Part shown: positions 54,751 through 63,382 of the stretch, piece by piece | Numbering within the stretch: position 1 is the stretch's first letter | Layout: every line of letters starts with the position of its first letter | DNA from: Burkholderia sp. Bp8992 | GTDB taxonomy: Bacteria > Pseudomonadota > Gammaproteobacteria > Burkholderiales > Burkholderiaceae | Assembly (NCBI RefSeq): GCF_003853705.1 | Contig: NZ_QTQI01000005.1 | Span: 248,001-312,000 of the forward strand | Reading direction: 5' to 3' | DNA: 64,000 nucleotides | Translations under genes and position numbers: made by a program | Notes under the pieces: model-generated | Told to the model about the DNA's origin: nothing | Seen by the model: only the letters and a program-made list of their open reading frames with translations | The model's database searches: none

Positions 54751-55740
54751 ATGACCGAGGCGAGCGAGCAGAGGGGGACCTCGACGAGCGCGTCGGTGTG
54801 CTACGACGCATCGGAAAAGCAGAAGGCACAGGCTAAAACGGCGCGCATTCCGATCAAGATCGTTCCGATCGAGCCGCTTCGCAAACCACGGTGGATCCGC
54901 GCCAAAGTCGCGACGCCCAACACGCGCTTCAACGAGATCAAGACGATCCTGCGCGAGCACAACCTGCATACGGTGTGCGAGGAAGCGAGCTGCCCGAACA
55001 TCGGCGAATGCTTCGGCAAGGGCACCGCGACGTTCATGATCATGGGCGACAAGTGCACGCGCCGCTGCCCGTTCTGCGACGTCGGCCACGGCCGTCCCGA
55101 TCCGCTCGACGCGGACGAACCGAAGAACCTCGCGCGCACGATCGCCGCGCTCAAGCTCAAGTACGTGGTGATCACGAGCGTCGACCGCGACGACCTGCGC
55201 GACGGCGGCGCCGCTCACTTCGTCGAGTGCATCCGCGAAGTGCGCGAGCAGTCGCCGGAAACGCGCATCGAGATCCTGACGCCGGACTTCCGCGGTCGTC
55301 TCGATCGCGCGATCTCGATCCTGAACGCGGCGCCGCCCGACGTGATGAACCACAACCTCGAAACGGTGCCGCGCCTGTACAAGGAAGCGCGCCCGGGTTC
55401 GGACTACGCGCATTCGCTGAAGCTGCTGAAGGACTTCAAGGCGCAGCATCCGGACGTCGCGACGAAGTCGGGCCTGATGGTCGGCCTCGGCGAGACGGAA
55501 GAGGAAATCCTGCAGGTGATGCGCGACCTGCGCGCGCACGATGTCGACATGCTGACGATCGGCCAGTACCTGCAGCCGTCCGAGCACCACCTGCCGGTGC
55601 GTGCGTACGTGCATCCCGATACCTTCAAGATGTACGAGGAAGAGGCATACAAGATGGGTTTCACACACGCGGCCGTCGGCGCGATGGTGCGTTCGAGCTA
55701 TCACGCCGATCTGCAGGCGCATGAGGCTGGCGTTGCGTGA
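54751..55740 (+). CDS. lipA: Lipoyl synthase
   Basis: Radical SAM enzyme (329 aa) inserting two sulfurs into octanoyl groups on lipoyl domains. The auxiliary cluster cysteines 76, 81 and 87 are in [12 protein letters not shown] and the radical SAM cysteines 102, 106 and 109 in CTRRCPFCD; the C-terminal [11 protein letters not shown] motif is intact. The core is that of Burkholderia LipA, but the N-terminal 45 residues differ and no lipB is next to it, so this is probably an additional copy dedicated to the local lipoate complexes. The ATG at 54751 with GGAGG 5 nt upstream is chosen. Confidence 0.96.
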   Translation: MTEASEQRGTSTSASVCYDASEKQKAQAKTARIPIKIVPIEPLRKPRWIRAKVATPNTRFNEIKTILREHNLHTVCEEASCPNIGECFGKGTATFMIMGDKCTRRCPFCDVGHGRPDPLDADEPKNLARTIAALKLKYVVITSVDRDDLRDGGAAHFVECIREVREQSPETRIEILTPDFRGRLDRAISILNAAPPDVMNHNLETVPRLYKEARPGSDYAHSLKLLKDFKAQHPDVATKSGLMVGLGETEEEILQVMRDLRAHDVDMLTIGQYLQPSEHHLPVRAYVHPDTFKMYEEEAYKMGFTHAAVGAMVRSSYHADLQAHEAGVA

Positions 55741-55785
55741 AGCGACGAGGCCGGTGCGCGTGATAAAGAGCGGTTATCGAAGAAC

Positions 55786-55829
55786 ATCGCCAACGGCAAT
55801 TGGACCTGATCAATTTGGCGGCGGACGAT
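55786..55829 (+). promoter_or_regulatory. Conserved 44-nt LysR-type element, copy 2
   Basis: Centre ATTG-GACCTGAT-CAAT (55799-55814), the same perfect dyad and T-N11-A pattern as copy 1, embedded in the same flanks (ATCGC at the left, GGACGAT at the right) with no gap. Located 145 nt before permease 2. Confidence 0.75.
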
Positions 55830-55973
55830 GGCTCGCGTAACGAACCGAACCGGGCACCATGTCGGCCGCGAGTTGAAAATGAGTGCCCGGACACACAAAC
55901 GATCGAGGCGCGAAGCAGCGCAAGTTCGGCAATGCTGGCGATATGTTGGAGGCGTAAGGAGATGGAGGTGGAG

Positions 55974-57437
55974 ATGGAGATGAAACTGAATATGGAAGAC
56001 GTTCAAATAGAAGCGTCTCCGCAGAAGAAGCTGTCGGGCAGCATGGGGGCCGTCGGTCTGGCGCTTACCGTCCTGGCGTTCTCGGCCCCGTTGACGACCG
56101 TATCGGGTTACATTCCGTTCGCGCTGATGTTCGGTGGAGTCGGCAGTCCCGTGATCTTCGTATTGACGACGCTCGTATTGCTGCTGTTTTCCGTCGGCTA
56201 TGTGACGCTCAACAATATCGTGAAGCGTCCCGGTGACTTCTATGCGTTCATCAGCTATGGCATCGGAAAATCGACGGGCCTCGGTTCCGGCATACTCGCA
56301 GCGGTCTCGTACTTCCTGCTCCTCGCAGGCGTCACGTCGTTCTTCGGCGTATCGTGCTCCGATCTCGTGCACGACATGACTGGTACGTCGATTCCGTGGT
56401 ACTGGCCGACGCTCGCGTGCTGGCTGGTGGTTTCGATGCTGGGATACCTTCATGTGGAGCTGTCCGCCAAGGTGCTGACGTGGGTGATGATTCTCGAGAT
56501 CGTCGTCTGTCTGGCGTTCTCGTTCGGTGTGCTGGCGAAAGGTGGCGTGCCGGGTGTTTCCGCATCCGCGCCATTCATGCCGAGTCAACTGGCGAACAGT
56601 ACCAACGTACCGTTCTGCATGCTGTTCACCGTGTCGTTCTTCATGGGATTCGAGGCTACCGCCCTGTTTCGCGACGAAGTGAAGATGCCGGACCGGACGA
56701 TTCCGCGTGCGACGTATGGTGCCGTCATCTTTATCGGCGTGATCTACACGCTGTGTGCGTACGCGATGATCATGGCTTACGGGCCGCAGGTTCAGTCGAT
56801 CGCGGCCAAGACTCCCGCGGCGATGTTCCCTGACGCCTTCGCGAAATTCGTGAACCCTGGCCTGCACCTGATCGTTTCGGTGCTGGTAATGACGTCGGCG
56901 TTTGCGGCGAGCCTGTCCACACAGAACGTGCTTTCGCGCTATATGCACAACCTTGGCACGGACGGCGCGCTTCCCCGCTTCCTCGGGAAGGTGCACGCGA
57001 AGCACGAGTCTCCGTATCTTGCTTCGATGACCGTTTCGGTCATGGTGCTGTGCGTGCTGATGCCGTTCATCCTGATGGGCGCCAAACCCGATCTGCTTTA
57101 CGGGCAACTTTCCGGCGTCGGGACGTCGGGCATCATCATCCTGATGACCATCGTCAACATCTCGTCGTTGGTCTGGTACGTTCGTCGAGGCAGGCAACAG
57201 GGCGTGAGTTTCGCCAAGTCGTTTCTGGCACCGGCGATTTCATCGGTATTCTTCATCGCGCTGGTTTATCTCGTGGCTGCACACTTCGACGTGCTTGCGG
57301 GCGGTGACCCCGGGCAGTACGTTTGGATGTTCTACTGCCTGATCGGTGTGCAGGTCGCGGGCATGGCACTTGCCCAATACTTCAAGCACCGGCGCCCCGA
57401 AGTCTTCGAATGCCTGGGGCGCAGCCAGAACGGTTGA
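55974..57437 (+). CDS. APC-superfamily amino acid permease, paralogue 2
   Basis: 487-aa inner-membrane permease, paralogous to that at 46585 over its full length: LALTVLAFSAPLTTVSGYIP, FFGVSCSDLVHD, FFMGFEATALFRDEVKMPDRTIP, GTDGALPRFLGKV and GAKPDLLYGQLSGVGTSGI all have near-identical partners. The ATG at 55974 follows GGAGGTGG as in paralogue 1; ATG 55962 would add four residues. Same 44-nt upstream element and same kind of strong terminator downstream, so promoter, gene and regulation were duplicated together. A different but related substrate is likely. Confidence 0.9.
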   Translation: MEMKLNMEDVQIEASPQKKLSGSMGAVGLALTVLAFSAPLTTVSGYIPFALMFGGVGSPVIFVLTTLVLLLFSVGYVTLNNIVKRPGDFYAFISYGIGKSTGLGSGILAAVSYFLLLAGVTSFFGVSCSDLVHDMTGTSIPWYWPTLACWLVVSMLGYLHVELSAKVLTWVMILEIVVCLAFSFGVLAKGGVPGVSASAPFMPSQLANSTNVPFCMLFTVSFFMGFEATALFRDEVKMPDRTIPRATYGAVIFIGVIYTLCAYAMIMAYGPQVQSIAAKTPAAMFPDAFAKFVNPGLHLIVSVLVMTSAFAASLSTQNVLSRYMHNLGTDGALPRFLGKVHAKHESPYLASMTVSVMVLCVLMPFILMGAKPDLLYGQLSGVGTSGIIILMTIVNISSLVWYVRRGRQQGVSFAKSFLAPAISSVFFIALVYLVAAHFDVLAGGDPGQYVWMFYCLIGVQVAGMALAQYFKHRRPEVFECLGRSQNG

Positions 57438-57448
57438 CGATGGTGACA

Positions 57449-57479
57449 AGCCAGGACTCGCAGAGTCCTGGCTTTTTTT
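57449..57479 (+). terminator. Rho-independent terminator after permease 2
   Basis: AGCCAGGACT-CGCAG-AGTCCTGGCT followed by T's (57473-57479): perfect 10-bp stem, 5-nt loop. It may also serve the convergent LysR gene whose stop is at 57516. Confidence 0.93.
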
Positions 57480-57515
57480 GCGTTTGCGCCAAGCAAGCGC
57501 GGCGTGGCGTGGCGA

Positions 57516-58409
57516 CTAGCGCCCTTCGTAATGCGCGGCGACGTTCTGCGCGAGCCCGGCAACGATCGCACTCAGCGGCATGTCGACGCGGCGAACGAAA
57601 CTGGCGGTGAACGGCATCACCGGCATTTCGTGGCCGGTGTCGATTCGGCGCAGCCGGCCGCTCGACAGGTGTTCGGCCACGACGTGGTGCGGAATCGCCG
57701 CGATGCCGATGCCGTCGAGCGTCATCCGGACGATCGACGACAGCGACGAGTTGCCGAAGATTCTCACGTGATGCAGATGCGACCGATCGAACATCTCCTT
57801 TAGCTGCATGTACGGACGTGTCGATCTGGAGAACGTGATGATCGGATGCCGCGCAAGATCGCTTAGCGTGAGGCTGGCCGCGTCGCATTCAAAATCCGAC
57901 GAGACGATCCAGCTGATCGGATAGCTGCACAACGGCAGATTCTCCGCGTTGCTCGCATTCACGGGGCCCATCAGGAGCGCGACGTCGATCGTGCCGTCGG
58001 CGAGCCCCGCGGTCAGGTTCGGCGTGGCGTCGACATTGACCTCGAGCGTGATCTCCGGATATTCGATGCTGAGCCGCTTGAGCAGCGCGGACAGCCATGT
58101 GTGCACGATCGTGTCCGACGCGCCGAGCTGAACCGTCCCGCTCAGGGCCGTCCGGCCAGCGACGGCCTCGACCATTTCGGCACTCAGCGAAATCATTTGC
58201 TCCGCGTAGACAAGCAGTTGCCTGCCCTTGATGGTCAGGAAGCAACCTCGCTTGTCCCGCTCGAATAGACGTCCCTTCAGTTGCTGTTCGAGTTGCGCGA
58301 TGCGCGCGGATACAGCGGGCTGTGTCGTGTGCAACCTTTCCGCGGCACGGTGAAATCCCCCCAGCTGGGCGACGGCGTAAAAGGTCTCCAGGTTTCGAAG
58401 ATCGATCAT
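57516..58409 (-). CDS. LysR family transcriptional regulator, paralogue 2
   Basis: 297-aa LTTR. Winged helix: LRNLETFYAVAQLGGFHRAAERLHTTQPAVSARIAQLEQQLKGRLFER; effector domain from about 90 (VQLGASDTIVHTWLSALLKRL). Paralogue of 53560-54453. It is divergent from the E1/E2 operon across a 548-bp region that holds the 44-nt element copy 3, the normal arrangement for a LysR activator and its target. Probable activator of the E1/E2 operon and, through copies 1 and 2, of the permeases. Confidence 0.93.
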   Translation of the reverse strand: MIDLRNLETFYAVAQLGGFHRAAERLHTTQPAVSARIAQLEQQLKGRLFERDKRGCFLTIKGRQLLVYAEQMISLSAEMVEAVAGRTALSGTVQLGASDTIVHTWLSALLKRLSIEYPEITLEVNVDATPNLTAGLADGTIDVALLMGPVNASNAENLPLCSYPISWIVSSDFECDAASLTLSDLARHPIITFSRSTRPYMQLKEMFDRSHLHHVRIFGNSSLSSIVRMTLDGIGIAAIPHHVVAEHLSSGRLRRIDTGHEMPVMPFTASFVRRVDMPLSAIVAGLAQNVAAHYEGR

Positions 58410-58596
58410 GTGGCGAACTCCACCCGCGTGGGGAATAGCGATTCGATCGCGCGTATCCGAATGTCGATCGGCGATCGGACGAGGCGACGCATATCCCCGA
58501 TGCGGGGAAGGTTCGATCGATCATAGCGACGAAGGTTGGGGTGCTCAACACAGAACACCTGATTCGGGGGAAAGCTGACGCGCTGCGATTTCTTTC

Positions 58597-58640
58597 TCCA
58601 CCTTTAGGTGGACGAACCTCATCAGGCGCACCACTAGAAT
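58597..58640 (+). promoter_or_regulatory. Palindrome plus shared element before the E1/E2 operon
   Basis: TCCACCT-TT-AGGTGGA (58597-58612) is a perfect 7-bp inverted repeat. It overlaps GGTGGACGA (58607-58615), which is followed after exactly 18 nt by CTAGAAT (58634-58640), as before lipA. It lies 318 nt before E1alpha and 187 nt before the LysR start on the other strand. Confidence 0.6.
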
Positions 58641-58792
58641 TTCAACAACGCTGAAACGAACGGCGCCTTCGTGGCGGTTGAAGCGAGCAGTCGATGATCG
58701 ATCGCGATCGCACGGTTCCGGTGTCGACGTGATTCCATGATCGGGATGCGGACTGGCGCTCACGCACTGATAAGAATCGGTGATCGCGCGAA

Positions 58793-58836
58793 ATCGCCAA
58801 TCACAATTGGACCGGACGAAATTGAACGGCGACGAT
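58793..58836 (+). promoter_or_regulatory. Conserved 44-nt LysR-type element, copy 3
   Basis: Gapless match to copies 1 and 2. Left flank ATCGCCAAT and CAATTGGACC are kept; the right dyad half is shifted (GAAATTG instead of CAATTTG), and GACGAT closes the element at 58831-58836. Located 122 nt before E1alpha. Confidence 0.68.
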
Positions 58837-58957
58837 TGAAATGGCATGTCGGCACTGCTGTCGCGATATTCGTGGGGCGAGCCGGATTTGCAACACGGTT
58901 GAGTGTGTCGCGTCGAAGCGCACAGCTACGCACACCATTTAAATTAAGGAGATTGGA

Positions 58958-59935
58958 ATGTCCGCCTTGAAGTTTCCCAGTGAGCGGCTCGTGGACGCTT
59001 ATCGCGCCATGCGAACGATTCGCCGCTTCGAGGAGCGCGTGATGGACGAGATGGCGACCGGCGACATTCCGGGCAACACCCATCTTTGTGCCGGGCAGGA
59101 GGCGAGTGCCGTCGGCGTGTGCCTGCACCTGACGGACAAGGACTACATTTCGTCGACCCATCGCGGGCATGGTCACAGTATTGCCAAGGGATGCGATATC
59201 GGCGCAATGATGGCCGAGCTGTTCGGGCGTGCGACGGGAACGTGCGGCGGCAAAGGCGGCTCGCAGCATATCGCTGACCTGCGCAAGGGGATGCTGGGCG
59301 CGAACGGCATCGTGGCCGGCGGTGCGCCGATAACGTGCGGCGCCGCGCTCACGGCGAAGTTACTCGGCACCGGTGGCGTGGCGGTTGCGTTCGCAGGTGA
59401 CGGTGCGATGAACGAAGGCGTGATGTCGGAGAGCTTCAACCTCGCGAAGATCTGGATGCTTCCGATCGTCTTCGTGATCGAGGACAACGGCTTCGGCGAA
59501 GCGACGGCAAATTCGTTCGTCTCGGCCGGCAGCTTCACGCGGCGCGCGCAGAGCTACGACATTCCTGCTGCCGAAGTCGACGGCACCGACTTGTTCGCGG
59601 TCTACGAGGCCGCCGGCCAGGCGATCGATCGTGCCCGCAATGGCGGCGGCCCGAGCCTGCTGCAGATTCACGTGCCGCGCTACTACGGTCACTACAGCGG
59701 AGACCCCGACAACTATCGCACGCCGGAAGAAAAGAAGGCCATGCGCCAGGAGCGCGATTGCGTTGCCAATTTCCGCAGGCAGGTGCAGGAAGGGTCGCAA
59801 GTGGCCAGCGGCGAGTTGGACGCGATCGACGCGCAGATCGAGACCGAGATCGACGCCGCCGTGAGTGCCGCACGCGCAGCCCCGTTCCCGCCGCTTTCGG
59901 CACTGACCGCCGACGTTTACGTGAAGTATCTGTAA
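58958..59935 (+). CDS. Thiamine-diphosphate E1 alpha subunit, acetoin dehydrogenase type (second set)
   Basis: 325-aa AcoA-like subunit. Hallmarks: [63 protein letters not shown] and the TPP motif FAGDGAMNEGVMSESFNLAKIWMLPIVFVIEDN. Distinct from, but clearly related to, the subunit at 32310. An AAGGAG site precedes the ATG. First of a run of E1alpha, E1beta, E2, SDR, GlcG-like and DUF1445 genes, divergent from the LysR regulator. Substrate could be acetoin or a 2-oxo acid derived from the dehydratase pathway. Confidence 0.93.
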   Translation: MSALKFPSERLVDAYRAMRTIRRFEERVMDEMATGDIPGNTHLCAGQEASAVGVCLHLTDKDYISSTHRGHGHSIAKGCDIGAMMAELFGRATGTCGGKGGSQHIADLRKGMLGANGIVAGGAPITCGAALTAKLLGTGGVAVAFAGDGAMNEGVMSESFNLAKIWMLPIVFVIEDNGFGEATANSFVSAGSFTRRAQSYDIPAAEVDGTDLFAVYEAAGQAIDRARNGGGPSLLQIHVPRYYGHYSGDPDNYRTPEEKKAMRQERDCVANFRRQVQEGSQVASGELDAIDAQIETEIDAAVSAARAAPFPPLSALTADVYVKYL

Positions 59936-59947
59936 GGACCCACAGCA

Positions 59948-60955
59948 ATGGCAAAGAAATCGTTCCGTCAAGCGTTGAATGACGCGCTGCACTCGGAGAT
60001 GGCGCGTGATCCGCGCGTGATCATGATGGGTGAGGATTTGACCGGCGGCGCCGGCGCCAACGGCGTCAAGGATGCGTGGGGCGGTGCTTTCGGCGTGACG
60101 CGCGGGCTTCTCGACGCCTACGGCCCCGAGCGCATTCGCGATACGCCGATCAGCGAGGCCGCATTCGTCGGCGCGGCCGCCGGCGCGGCCCTCACGGGTT
60201 TGCGTCCGATCGCCGAACTGATGTTCGTCGACTTCGCCGGCGTGTGTCTCGACCAGATCATGAATCAGATCGCGAAGTTCCGGTACATGTTCGGCGGTCG
60301 CGCCAAGACGCCGCTCGTGATTCGCGCGACGTACGGTGCCGGCACGCGCTCGGCCGCGCAGCACACGCAGGCGTTTTATCCGATCTTCACGCACATTCCC
60401 GGCCTCAAGGTCGTGATCCCGTCGAATCCGTACGACGCGAAAGGCCTGCTGCTCCAGGCGATCCGCGACGACGATCCGGTGATCTTCCTCGAAAACAAGA
60501 TGCTGTACGACACCGTGGGCGAAGTGCCCGACGGCGCATACACGATTCCGTTCGGCGAGGCGCGGGTGGTGCGGGACGGGAAAGACGTGCTGATCGTTGC
60601 GCTCGGCCGCATGGTCGGCGTGGCGGAGACGGCCGCTCGCCTCCTCGCGGCAGACGGCGTGTCGGCATGCATCATCGATCCGCGCACGACGTCGCCGCTC
60701 GACGAGGACACGCTGCTCGAATACACCGAGGACATCGGACGGGTCGTGATCGTCGACGAGGCGAATCCGCGCTGCAGCGTCGCGACGGATATCTCCGCGC
60801 TGCTGGCCGACAAGTGCTTCGACTCGCTGAAGGGGCCGATCCGGCTCGTGACGGCGCCGCACACGCCGGTGCCGTATGCACCGAACCTGGAAGACGCGTA
60901 CGTGCCGTCGCCGGAAGCCGTCGTGAATGCCGTCAAGTCGATTCTGAAGGGGTAA
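59948..60955 (+). CDS. Thiamine-diphosphate E1 beta subunit, acetoin dehydrogenase type (second set)
   Basis: 335-aa AcoB-like subunit. Conserved parts: VIMMGEDLTGGAGANGVKDAWGGAFGVTRGL, ERIRDTPISEAAFVGAAAGAA, SAAQHTQAFYPIFTHIPGLKVVIPSNPYDAKGLL and ACIIDPRTTSPLDEDTLLEY. The GAGANG/WGGAFGVTRGL form is typical of 2-oxo acid dehydrogenase beta subunits of the acetoin class. It lies 12 nt after E1alpha and 6 nt before E2. Confidence 0.93.
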   Translation: MAKKSFRQALNDALHSEMARDPRVIMMGEDLTGGAGANGVKDAWGGAFGVTRGLLDAYGPERIRDTPISEAAFVGAAAGAALTGLRPIAELMFVDFAGVCLDQIMNQIAKFRYMFGGRAKTPLVIRATYGAGTRSAAQHTQAFYPIFTHIPGLKVVIPSNPYDAKGLLLQAIRDDDPVIFLENKMLYDTVGEVPDGAYTIPFGEARVVRDGKDVLIVALGRMVGVAETAARLLAADGVSACIIDPRTTSPLDEDTLLEYTEDIGRVVIVDEANPRCSVATDISALLADKCFDSLKGPIRLVTAPHTPVPYAPNLEDAYVPSPEAVVNAVKSILKG

Positions 60956-60961
60956 TCAATC

Positions 60962-62083
60962 ATGTCGTTCATTGAAGCCGTCACCATCCCCAAGTGGGGG
61001 ATGACGATGACCGAAGGCACCGTGCTCGAATGGCACGCGAAGGAGGGAGACAAGGTCGAACGTGGCCAGGAACTCCTCGAGGTCGAATCCACGAAGGTCA
61101 ACAACGTGGTGGAGGCGACCGTGTCCGGGATCCTGCGGCGCATCGTCATCGACGAGGGCGAAATCGCGCCGGTCGGCGCGCTGATCGGCGTCATCGCCGA
61201 TGAAGCGGCGACCGAGGAGGAAATCGACGCGCTTGTCGCAAGCTACGCGCATCGCCTGAATGCGGACGACGGCGAGGCGGGCGGTGTGGTCGCACCGAAG
61301 GCGGTCGCCGTGTCCGGCGGCAGCGTGAACGTGCTGGAGCTCGGCCCCGAAAGCAACGAAACCGTGTTGTTCATTCACGGCTTCGGCGGCGACCTGTCGA
61401 CCTGGCTGTTCAACCAGGGCACGCTCGCCGAGCAGTTCCGGACGATCGCGGTGGACCTTCCCGGGCACGGCGCGTCGACGCCGATTACCGGTGGCGGTGT
61501 GATCAAAAAGATCACTGTGGCGGTCGAGGAAGCGGCGAGCGCGATCACGTCCGGGAAACTGCACCTGGTCGGTCACTCGTTTGGCGGCGCGATCGCCGCG
61601 GCCTTCGCGGCCGCCAACCCGTCGCGGGTCGCATCGGTGACGCTCATCGCGCCAATCGGCCTGGGCAAAGAGATCAACCGCTCGTTCGTGACCGAATTCG
61701 TCGCTGCGGAGCGCCGCCGTCCGCTTCAGGCCGCGCTGGAGAAGCTGTTTGCCGATCCGTCGAAGATCACGAGCGAAATGGTCGAGGGCACGCTTCAGTT
61801 CAAGCGGCTGGAAGGCGTCCAGGAGGCGCTGTCCGCGATCGCCGACACCATCGCCGACGAAAACGGCCAGGTTCAGACGATCGGTGCGATGCTGGCTGGA
61901 CTCACCTGCCCCGTGATGCTGCTCTGGGGCGAGCGCGACGCCATCATTCCGGTCGCGCAGGCCAACGACCTGCCGTCCACGGTGCAGTTGCGCGTGATTC
62001 CGGACGTCGGCCATATGCCGCAAATGGAGGCAGCGTCGGTCGTGAACGATGCGCTGCTGGAGAACATCCGTCGCGCCCGATAA
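60962..62083 (+). CDS. Lipoyl E2 component fused to an alpha/beta-hydrolase domain, second set (AcoC-like)
   Basis: 373-aa protein. Lipoyl domain 1-78 with modified Lys45 (VESTKVNNVVEA). A short charged linker follows, and I see no peripheral subunit-binding domain, unlike the E2 at 34328. An alpha/beta-hydrolase domain runs from about 130: LFIHGFGGDLSTW, nucleophile VGHSFGGAIAAAFA, LLWGERDAIIPVAQ (acid) and VGHMPQMEA (His). This is the AcoC architecture of acetoin dehydrogenase complexes. Without a subunit-binding domain the interaction with E3 must differ. No E3 gene is seen up to the window end. Confidence 0.92.
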   Translation: MSFIEAVTIPKWGMTMTEGTVLEWHAKEGDKVERGQELLEVESTKVNNVVEATVSGILRRIVIDEGEIAPVGALIGVIADEAATEEEIDALVASYAHRLNADDGEAGGVVAPKAVAVSGGSVNVLELGPESNETVLFIHGFGGDLSTWLFNQGTLAEQFRTIAVDLPGHGASTPITGGGVIKKITVAVEEAASAITSGKLHLVGHSFGGAIAAAFAAANPSRVASVTLIAPIGLGKEINRSFVTEFVAAERRRPLQAALEKLFADPSKITSEMVEGTLQFKRLEGVQEALSAIADTIADENGQVQTIGAMLAGLTCPVMLLWGERDAIIPVAQANDLPSTVQLRVIPDVGHMPQMEAASVVNDALLENIRRAR

Positions 62084-62160
62084 CCGCTCGTGCCGGGCGG
62101 CGGGACGCCGATTCGGCGATGTGGAGCGGTTATCGGCGCAGTGATCTTGAGGAAACAGTC

Positions 62161-62916
62161 ATGTCAGGACGTTTGACAGGCAAGCGGGTACTTCTGACCG
62201 GCGGCGTTGCCAATATCGGTCTCGCCATTCTGGAGTCGTTCGTTGCCGAAGGTGCGACCGTGTCGGTCGTCGATATCGATGAGGTCAAGGGCCGCGCGCT
62301 CGAATCCCGGTTCGGCGACAAGGTGCGTTTTTTTCGAACCGACATCTCGAGCGAAGACGAGATCAAGGCCGTCATCGAGAAGTCGTCGGAATGGATGCGC
62401 GGCATCGACACGTTGTGTCTGAATGCCGGCGTCCAGCTCTCCGGGCGGATCGAGCAGTTCAGCACCGAGAGCTGGGACAAGGTCTTCGGGATCAACGTGC
62501 GCGCCAACTTCATTTTCGCGCGCGAGTCGCTCCGTCACCTGAGAGCCGCGAAGAAGTCGTCGATCGTGATGATGTCGTCGCTCGCGGGCAAGCGCGGCGG
62601 CACCGGCCTCGCATGCTACTCGGCGTCTAAGGCGGCCATCATTGGTCTGACGACCACGCTTGCAATCGAGCTCGCGCCGGACGGCGTGCGTGTCAATGCC
62701 GTGTGTCCCGGCTGGATCGATACGCCGTTCAATCAACCGGTGATCGATTTCATGGGTGGCCGCGACAAGCAGGAGTCGGTGGTTCGGACGGCTATCCCCC
62801 TCGGCCGACAGGCGACGCCGGACGAGGTCGCGCCGCTGTTTGTCTACCTCGCATCGGACGAGTCGTCTTACGTCACCGCGCAGGCAATCAATGTCGATGG
62901 CGGCGCGTACAACTGA
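62161..62916 (+). CDS. SDR family oxidoreductase
   Basis: 251-aa classical SDR with intact active site. Cofactor loop TGGVANIG at 13-20, CLNAG at 86-90, catalytic Ser139/140 (MMSSLAG), Tyr153 and Lys157 (CYSASKAAI). The Asp in VVDID after strand 2 suggests NAD preference. The ATG at 62161 follows GAGGAAA; 77 nt separate it from E2. Might reduce or oxidise a hydroxy-ketone, for example acetoin or a related diol, that feeds the adjacent complex. Confidence 0.92.
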   Translation: MSGRLTGKRVLLTGGVANIGLAILESFVAEGATVSVVDIDEVKGRALESRFGDKVRFFRTDISSEDEIKAVIEKSSEWMRGIDTLCLNAGVQLSGRIEQFSTESWDKVFGINVRANFIFARESLRHLRAAKKSSIVMMSSLAGKRGGTGLACYSASKAAIIGLTTTLAIELAPDGVRVNAVCPGWIDTPFNQPVIDFMGGRDKQESVVRTAIPLGRQATPDEVAPLFVYLASDESSYVTAQAINVDGGAYN

Positions 62917-62943
62917 CTGCCGGACAGAATCGGGAAGAAGCCA

Positions 62944-63357
62944 ATGAGCAAGCAGATCACAAATGAAGCCGCACGGCGGGCGATCGAAGCGGGCGTCGCG
63001 AAGGCGAACGAACTGGCGCAGCGCTCGTCGTTGTCGATCGTGGATGCGGGCGGCCACCTTGTTGCGTTCACACGCGTGAACGACGCGGCGTTCGGCACGA
63101 TCGAAATTGCGCACAACAAGGCGTATACCGCCGCAGCACTGCGGTTCCCTACCGATTACTGGATGAATTTCGTTCAGCCCGGAGCCGAGCTCTACGGGCT
63201 CGAGCGCGCGGCGTCCCGCCCGCTGGTCGTGTTCGGCGGCGGCCTGCCGGTGAAGCACGGCGACGAGGTCATCGGTGGGGTAGGCGTGTCGGGTGGTCCG
63301 GAGGAAGCGGACGTGGCGATTGCGCGTGCGATGGTTGCTGCGCTCGGCGAGAACTGA
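62944..63357 (+). CDS. GlcG/HbpS family protein (DUF336)
   Basis: 137-aa protein with the GlcG/HbpS fold: SLSIVDAGGHLVAFTRVNDAAFGTIEIAHNKAYTAAAL and the glycine-rich GGGLPVKHGDEVIGGVGVSGGPEEADVAIARAM. Members bind haem or small ligands, and many sit in catabolic operons (glycolate, 1,3-propanediol, acetoin) with unclear function. A GGGAAGAAG site precedes the ATG at 62944, 27 nt after the SDR. Confidence 0.92.
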   Translation: MSKQITNEAARRAIEAGVAKANELAQRSSLSIVDAGGHLVAFTRVNDAAFGTIEIAHNKAYTAAALRFPTDYWMNFVQPGAELYGLERAASRPLVVFGGGLPVKHGDEVIGGVGVSGGPEEADVAIARAMVAALGEN

Positions 63358-63382
63358 ACATCTTCCTGCAAAGGTGCTTTCA

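Larger units (their letters stand above)
58410..58957. other. 548-bp divergent control region
   Basis: No gene recognised. Contains the palindromic element 58597-58640 and the LysR-type element 58793-58836. A purine-rich AAGGAG at 58946 is the ribosome site of E1alpha. Confidence 0.6.

Noticed and set aside
58840-58890. Sigma-54 promoter before the E1/E2 operon, as in many acetoin clusters
   Set aside because: TGGGGCG and TTGCA occur, but the spacing does not fit the -24/-12 rule and no AcoR-type activator is present; a LysR gene is divergent instead.
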